NCBI GenBank assembly: GCA_049515175.1
Contig: JBEKUI010000034.1
Coordinates: 1-23,421 of the forward strand
Source of the DNA: JACQNR01 sp049515175
GTDB taxonomy: Bacteria; Acidobacteriota; Terriglobia; UBA7540
Direction of reading: 5' to 3'
DNA length: 23,421 bases
The notes beneath the pieces were generated by a model. That model was not told the DNA's origin, ran no database searches, and saw only the letters and a program-made list of their open reading frames with translations. The position numbers and the translations under genes are program-made. Shown here one piece after another: positions 23,239 through 23,421 of this stretch; the stretch's first letter is position 1, and each line of letters begins with the position of its first letter.

Positions 23239-23242
23239 GCCT

Positions 23243-23261
23243 CGATTTCATGGTGAAATCG
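23243..23261. promoter_or_regulatory. Perfect hairpin/palindrome at the transposase promoter
   Basis: CGATTTCA-TGG-TGAAATCG has 8-bp perfect arms. On the minus strand it overlaps the -10 box and likely start site of the transposase promoter, so it could be an operator or a 5' mRNA hairpin limiting transposase expression. On the plus strand it could end transcription of the 41-residue frame. Confidence 0.5.
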
Positions 23262-23286
23262 TATCATGCGGACTTGCTTTTGTCAA
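23258..23286 (-). promoter_or_regulatory. Transposase promoter within the right terminal repeat
   Basis: TTGACA (23286-23281) and TACGAT (23263-23258) are separated by exactly 17 nt on the minus strand. The -35 box is part of the terminal repeat. The leader to the transposase ATG would be about 150 nt. Confidence 0.65.
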
Positions 23287-23300
23287 GTAAATAATCGCCC
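23273..23300 (-). repeat. Right terminal inverted repeat
   Basis: Read inward on the minus strand: GGGC, then GATTATTTACTTGACAAAAG and CAAG. It matches the left end at 20 of 24 core positions. GGG at the tip is common in IS1595 ends. Confidence 0.85.
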
Positions 23301-23308
23301 ATTCTGGC
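23301..23308. repeat. Target-site duplication, right copy (ATTCTGGC)
   Basis: Exact copy of 20800-20807, directly outside the right terminal repeat. Confidence 0.8.
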
Positions 23309-23330
23309 TTCGTTCCTCGAGATGTGAATA

Positions 23331-23420
23331 TCAAGCTAGCTCCGGTTCTGCCACTAAGTCTTTGTAGGTGATGGTGTTGGTGCTGAGGCAAGCGCGGGTG
23401 AGGCGGTGGAACAGGCTCCT
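23331..23420 (-). CDS. Possible C-terminal end of a host gene (partial)
   Basis: On the minus strand a frame open from the window edge ends RSLFHRLTRACLSTNTITYKDLVAEPELA before a TGA at 23333-23331. The composition returns to GC-rich here, beyond the transposon. The fragment is too short to name, and another minus-strand frame is also open over this stretch. Confidence 0.3.
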   Translation of the reverse strand, partial: RSLFHRLTRACLSTNTITYKDLVAEPELA

Positions 23421-23421
23421 C

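Larger units (their letters stand above)
20808..23300. mobile_element. IS1595-family transposon with passenger genes (2493 bp)
   Basis: The element is bounded by an exact 8-bp direct repeat ATTCTGGC and by terminal inverted repeats identical at 20 of 24 positions. It contains an intact IS1595-type transposase, a small gene coupled to it, and a convergent proteasome-like gene. Its base composition is visibly less GC-rich than the flanking genes. IS1595 members are known to carry passenger genes and to make 8-bp duplications. The left end has two fewer bases than the right outside the repeat core (GA versus GGGC), a small asymmetry. Removing the element and one copy of the duplication would restore a simple intergenic region after the HEPN-like gene. 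Confidence 0.85.

Overview
The window is bacterial chromosomal DNA, mostly GC-rich by eye and densely coding. A FecR/YXWGxW surface protein, a LysM plus DUF4015 hydrolase, Tat-exported sugar oxidoreductase and TIM-barrel genes, and a PflX-FmdE pair together suggest an Acidobacteriota-like soil or sediment heterotroph. That placement is inference from gene content; there is no rRNA or other marker here.

Layout. 1-484: a possible gene end, a 69-residue membrane protein on the minus strand, and back-to-back promoters. 484-3578 (+): a PflX-type radical SAM protein and an FmdE-like protein with overlapping or abutting ends, then a heptanucleotide tandem repeat directly in front of a rhomboid protease fused to TPR repeats. 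3615-4316 (-): a redox protein of the iodothyronine-deiodinase-like family whose reading frame crosses an in-frame UGA. The residue pattern around the UGA and a hairpin 17 nt after it indicate selenocysteine. 4523-8440 (+): a very large exported GH42-like protein. 8529-10169 (-): a LysM plus DUF4015 putative glycoside hydrolase.

10311-14506 (+): a four-gene set made of an exported amidohydrolase, a DUF1080 (3-keto-disaccharide hydrolase family) protein, a Tat-signal Gfo/Idh/MocA oxidoreductase and a Tat-signal xylose-isomerase-like TIM barrel, closed by a strong hairpin. Together they fit extracytoplasmic oxidation and cleavage of glycosides through 3-keto intermediates. 14545-15387 (-): a small protein coupled to a nucleotidyltransferase. 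15445-15492: a REP-like nested palindrome. 15682-18225 (-): the large FecR-domain protein. 18573-20744 (+): a RecB-like PD-(D/E)XK Fe-S nuclease followed immediately by a protein ending in a HEPN-like RX4H motif.

20808-23300 is a complete 2.5-kb IS1595-family transposon, less GC-rich than its surroundings. It has imperfect terminal inverted repeats (20 of 24 positions identical) and an exact 8-bp target duplication (ATTCTGGC). It carries an IS1595 transposase, a small gene coupled to it by a TAATG stop-start overlap, and a convergent passenger gene encoding a proteasome-beta-like Ntn hydrolase. Each terminal repeat contains the -35 box of an inward-facing promoter. The edge at 23331-23421 holds the possible end of another host gene.

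The two strongest observations are the deiodinase-like selenoprotein with its putative SECIS, and the transposon with a proteasome-like passenger whose ends can be placed to the base.
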